Source of the DNA: CAYOHP01 sp964403795 [NCBI: uncultured bacterium] | GTDB taxonomy: Bacteria > Muiribacteriota > UBA6191 > CAZXTJ01 | DNA length: 5,050 bases | Direction: 5' to 3' | Assembly (NCBI GenBank): GCA_964403795.1 | Contig: CAYOHP010000242.1 | Span: forward strand, 1 to 5,050 | In this document: piece by piece, positions 2,969-5,050 of the stretch | Numbering within the stretch: position 1 is the stretch's first letter | Layout: each line of letters opens with the position of its first letter | Made by a program: the position numbers and the translations under genes | The notes under the pieces: generated by a model | Databases searched by the model: none | The model's input: the letters and a program-made list of their open reading frames with translations, nothing else | Told to the model about the DNA's origin: nothing

Positions 2969-5050
2969 ATGCTCGATCCCAATCGACTCACGCAGAAGTG
3001 CCAGGAGGCGCTGCAGGGTGCACAGGTCACGGCGACCCGCTACGGGCACGTCGAAGTGGACGTCGAGCACCTCCTCATGTCCCTCCTCAAGCAGGAGGGC
3101 GGACTGGTGCCGCGCCTCTTCCAGAAGATGGAGGTGTTCCTCGACGGCTTCGTCTCCGAGCTCGAGAGGGAACTGGATCGGCGGCCCAAGGTCACCGGAC
3201 CGGGCGCCGAGCCGGGCCGGGTGTTCCTGACCCAGCGTCTGGCCAAGCTCCTGGCCCAGGCCGAGGAGGAGGCCAAGCGGCTCAAGGACGACTACGTCTC
3301 GGTCGAGCACCTGGTGCTGGCGATCCTGGACGAAGGGCCCGGATCGCCGGCGGGCAAGCTGCTCGCCAGGTTCCGGATCGACAAGGCCCGCTTCCTCGAG
3401 TCCCTCCAGGGCGTACGCGGCCACCAGCGGGTCAGCAGCGCCAATCCGGAGTCCACCTACGAGGCCCTGGAGCGCTACGGCCGCGACCTGGTGAAGGATG
3501 CCCGCAACGGCAAGCTGGACCCGGTGATCGGGAGGGACACCGAGATCCGCCGGGTGATCCGGATCCTCTCCCGCAAGACCAAGAACAACCCGGTGCTGAT
3601 CGGGGAGCCCGGGGTGGGGAAGACCGCCATCGTCGAAGGACTGGCCCACCGGATCGTGCGCGGCGACGTGCCCGAGAGCCTGAGGGACAAGACCATCTGC
3701 TCCCTCGACATGGGGGCCCTGGTGGCCGGCGCCAAGTTCCGCGGCGAGTTCGAGGAGCGGTTGAAGGCGGTGCTCCAGGAGGTCAAGCAGAGCGAGGGCA
3801 AGGTCCTCCTCTTCATCGACGAGCTCCACACCATCGTCGGGGCCGGCAAGGCCGAGGGCTCGATGGATGCCGGGAACATGCTGAAGCCCATGCTGGCCCG
3901 GGGAGAGCTCCACTGCATCGGGGCGACCACCCTGGACGAGCACCGCAAGCACATCGAGAAGGACGCCGCCCTGGAGCGCCGCTTCCAGCCGGTGATGGTC
4001 GACGCCCCCGGCGTCGAGGACACGGTCTCGATCCTGCGCGGCCTCAAGGAGCGCTTCGAGGTCCACCACGGCGTCCGGATCCAGGACAACGCCCTGGTCG
4101 CCTCGGCGGTGCTCTCGAACCGCTACGTGGCCGACCGGTTCCTCCCCGACAAGGCCATCGACCTGGTCGACGAGGCGTGCGCCATGATCCGCACCGAGAT
4201 CGACTCCATGCCCAGCGAGCTCGACCAGGTGACCCGCCGGGTCATGCAGCTCGAGATCGAACAGGCGGCGCTCGAGAAGGAGAAGGACAAGGCCAGCCGC
4301 GACCGCCTCGAGGGGCTGAAGAAGGAGCTGGCCGAGCAGAAGGCCCAGGCCGGGGCGCTGCGGGCCCAGTGGGAGACCGAGAAGGCGGCGATCACCAAGG
4401 TGGTGGCCCTCCGGGAACAGATCGAGCAGGTCGGGCGCGAGATCGAGCGGGCGGAGCGGGCCTACGACCTGAACAAGGCCGCCGAGCTGAAGCACGGCCG
4501 GCTCCCGGGCCTCGAGAAGCAGCTCCAGGACGAGGAGCGGCGGCTCTCCGAGACCCACGGCACCGGCCGCCTCCTCCGGGAGGAGGTCACCGAGGAGGAG
4601 ATCGCCGACATCGTGTCGCGCTGGACCGGGATCCCGGTGAAGCGACTGGTGGAAGGCGAGAAGGAGAAGCTGCTCCGGCTCGACGAGATCCTCCACGAGC
4701 GGGTGATCGGACAGGACGAGGCGGTGCAGCTGGTGGCCGACGCGGTGATCCGGGCCCGCTCGGGGATCAAGGATCCCCGGCGCCCGATCGGCTCCTTCCT
4801 GTTCCTGGGGCCGACCGGGGTGGGCAAGACCGAACTCGCCAAGGCCCTGGCGGAGTCGCTCTTCGACTCGGAGGAGAACATCGTCCGGATCGACATGAGC
4901 GAGTACATGGAGAAGCACGCGGTCAGCCGGCTGATCGGGGCACCTCCCGGGTACGTCGGCTATGAGGAGGGGGGCCAGCTCTCCGAGGCGGTGCGGCGCA
5001 AGCCGTACTCGGTGATCCTCTTCGACGAGATCGAGAAGGCGCACCCGGAC
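2969..5050 (+). CDS. clpB: ATP-dependent disaggregase ClpB, C-terminus beyond the window
   Basis: ClpB (Hsp100) is a hexameric cytoplasmic AAA+ machine that threads aggregated proteins through its pore together with DnaK and J-proteins. The 694 codons present begin [15 protein letters not shown], the usual start. Two Clp_N repeats form the N-domain (about 1-145). NBD1 has Walker A GEPGVGKT (212-219), pore loop [12 protein letters not shown] with F257 where E. coli has Tyr, Walker B LLFIDE (D284, E285) and arginine fingers R337/R338. A full coiled-coil middle domain (about 412-535) separates ClpB from ClpA and is the DnaK docking site. NBD2 has RWTGIPV (W552), Walker A GPTGVGKT (614-621), pore loop GYVGYEEGG (Y662) and Walker B VILFDE (D686, E687). 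It is cut at D694; roughly 170-190 residues should follow. All catalytic residues seen are intact. It is probably cotranscribed with the J-protein gene. Confidence 0.99.
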   Translation, partial: MLDPNRLTQKCQEALQGAQVTATRYGHVEVDVEHLLMSLLKQEGGLVPRLFQKMEVFLDGFVSELERELDRRPKVTGPGAEPGRVFLTQRLAKLLAQAEEEAKRLKDDYVSVEHLVLAILDEGPGSPAGKLLARFRIDKARFLESLQGVRGHQRVSSANPESTYEALERYGRDLVKDARNGKLDPVIGRDTEIRRVIRILSRKTKNNPVLIGEPGVGKTAIVEGLAHRIVRGDVPESLRDKTICSLDMGALVAGAKFRGEFEERLKAVLQEVKQSEGKVLLFIDELHTIVGAGKAEGSMDAGNMLKPMLARGELHCIGATTLDEHRKHIEKDAALERRFQPVMVDAPGVEDTVSILRGLKERFEVHHGVRIQDNALVASAVLSNRYVADRFLPDKAIDLVDEACAMIRTEIDSMPSELDQVTRRVMQLEIEQAALEKEKDKASRDRLEGLKKELAEQKAQAGALRAQWETEKAAITKVVALREQIEQVGREIERAERAYDLNKAAELKHGRLPGLEKQLQDEERRLSETHGTGRLLREEVTEEEIADIVSRWTGIPVKRLVEGEKEKLLRLDEILHERVIGQDEAVQLVADAVIRARSGIKDPRRPIGSFLFLGPTGVGKTELAKALAESLFDSEENIVRIDMSEYMEKHAVSRLIGAPPGYVGYEEGGQLSEAVRRKPYSVILFDEIEKAHPD

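Noticed and set aside
3400-3500. Internal translation start giving an N-domain-less ClpB, as in E. coli
   Set aside because: No ATG or GTG with a suitable ribosome site lies near the N-domain/NBD1 junction; the GTG at about 3490 has none nearby.
2998-4965. 655-codon open frame on the plus strand within clpB
   Set aside because: It is a shifted frame of clpB, rich in Arg, Gly and Pro as expected from GC-rich codons read out of phase.
2876-5044. 722-codon open frame on the minus strand opposite clpB
   Set aside because: It lies antisense to the unmistakable ClpB reading frame; G/C third positions remove stops on the opposite strand. The translation is Leu/Asp/Val/Gly-rich with no recognisable domain.

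Overview
The window is a very GC-rich bacterial segment with strong G/C preference at third codon positions in the chaperone genes. All convincing genes lie on the + strand. The content (a CAU-anticodon tRNA, tilS, a class B J-protein and clpB) is bacterial housekeeping. A complete ClpB and a CbpA-like J-protein at high GC would fit lineages such as Acidobacteriota, Myxococcota, Planctomycetota or Gemmatimonadota, but nothing here fixes the phylum.

Layout: 4-37 is a terminator-like hairpin closing an unseen upstream transcript. 54-127 is a tRNA with anticodon CAU (elongator Met or the Ile2 species). tilS follows (GTG at 229, stop at 1587); its open frame reaches back to 166 and its real start is uncertain. 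1588-1841 (254 bases) is non-coding by codon composition; it holds a near-perfect inverted repeat (1595-1617), a T6 tract after a weak hairpin, a short GC hairpin (1704-1719) and an orphan AGGAGG-ATG at 1728-1742. A CbpA-type J-protein without a zinc finger occupies 1842-2843. The interval before clpB holds a possible 40-residue ORF (2843-2965) overlapping the J-protein stop and ending 3 bases before clpB, plus two competing hairpins and a 12-base palindrome. clpB starts at 2969 and runs off the right edge after 694 codons, just past the second Walker B motif.

How the genes work together: TilS makes lysidine at C34 of the CAU tRNA-Ile2 so that it reads AUA; the tRNA beside it may or may not be that substrate. 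The J-protein and ClpB are a functional pair: J-proteins deliver clients to DnaK, which works with the ClpB disaggregase to recover aggregated proteins after stress. Their tight spacing suggests one stress operon, while tilS is separated from them by a leader that probably carries the operon's own control signals. No mobile element, CRISPR array, phage gene or unknown protein system is visible. The points worth checking are regulatory: start sites, inverted repeats, G-runs and the tiny bridging ORF.
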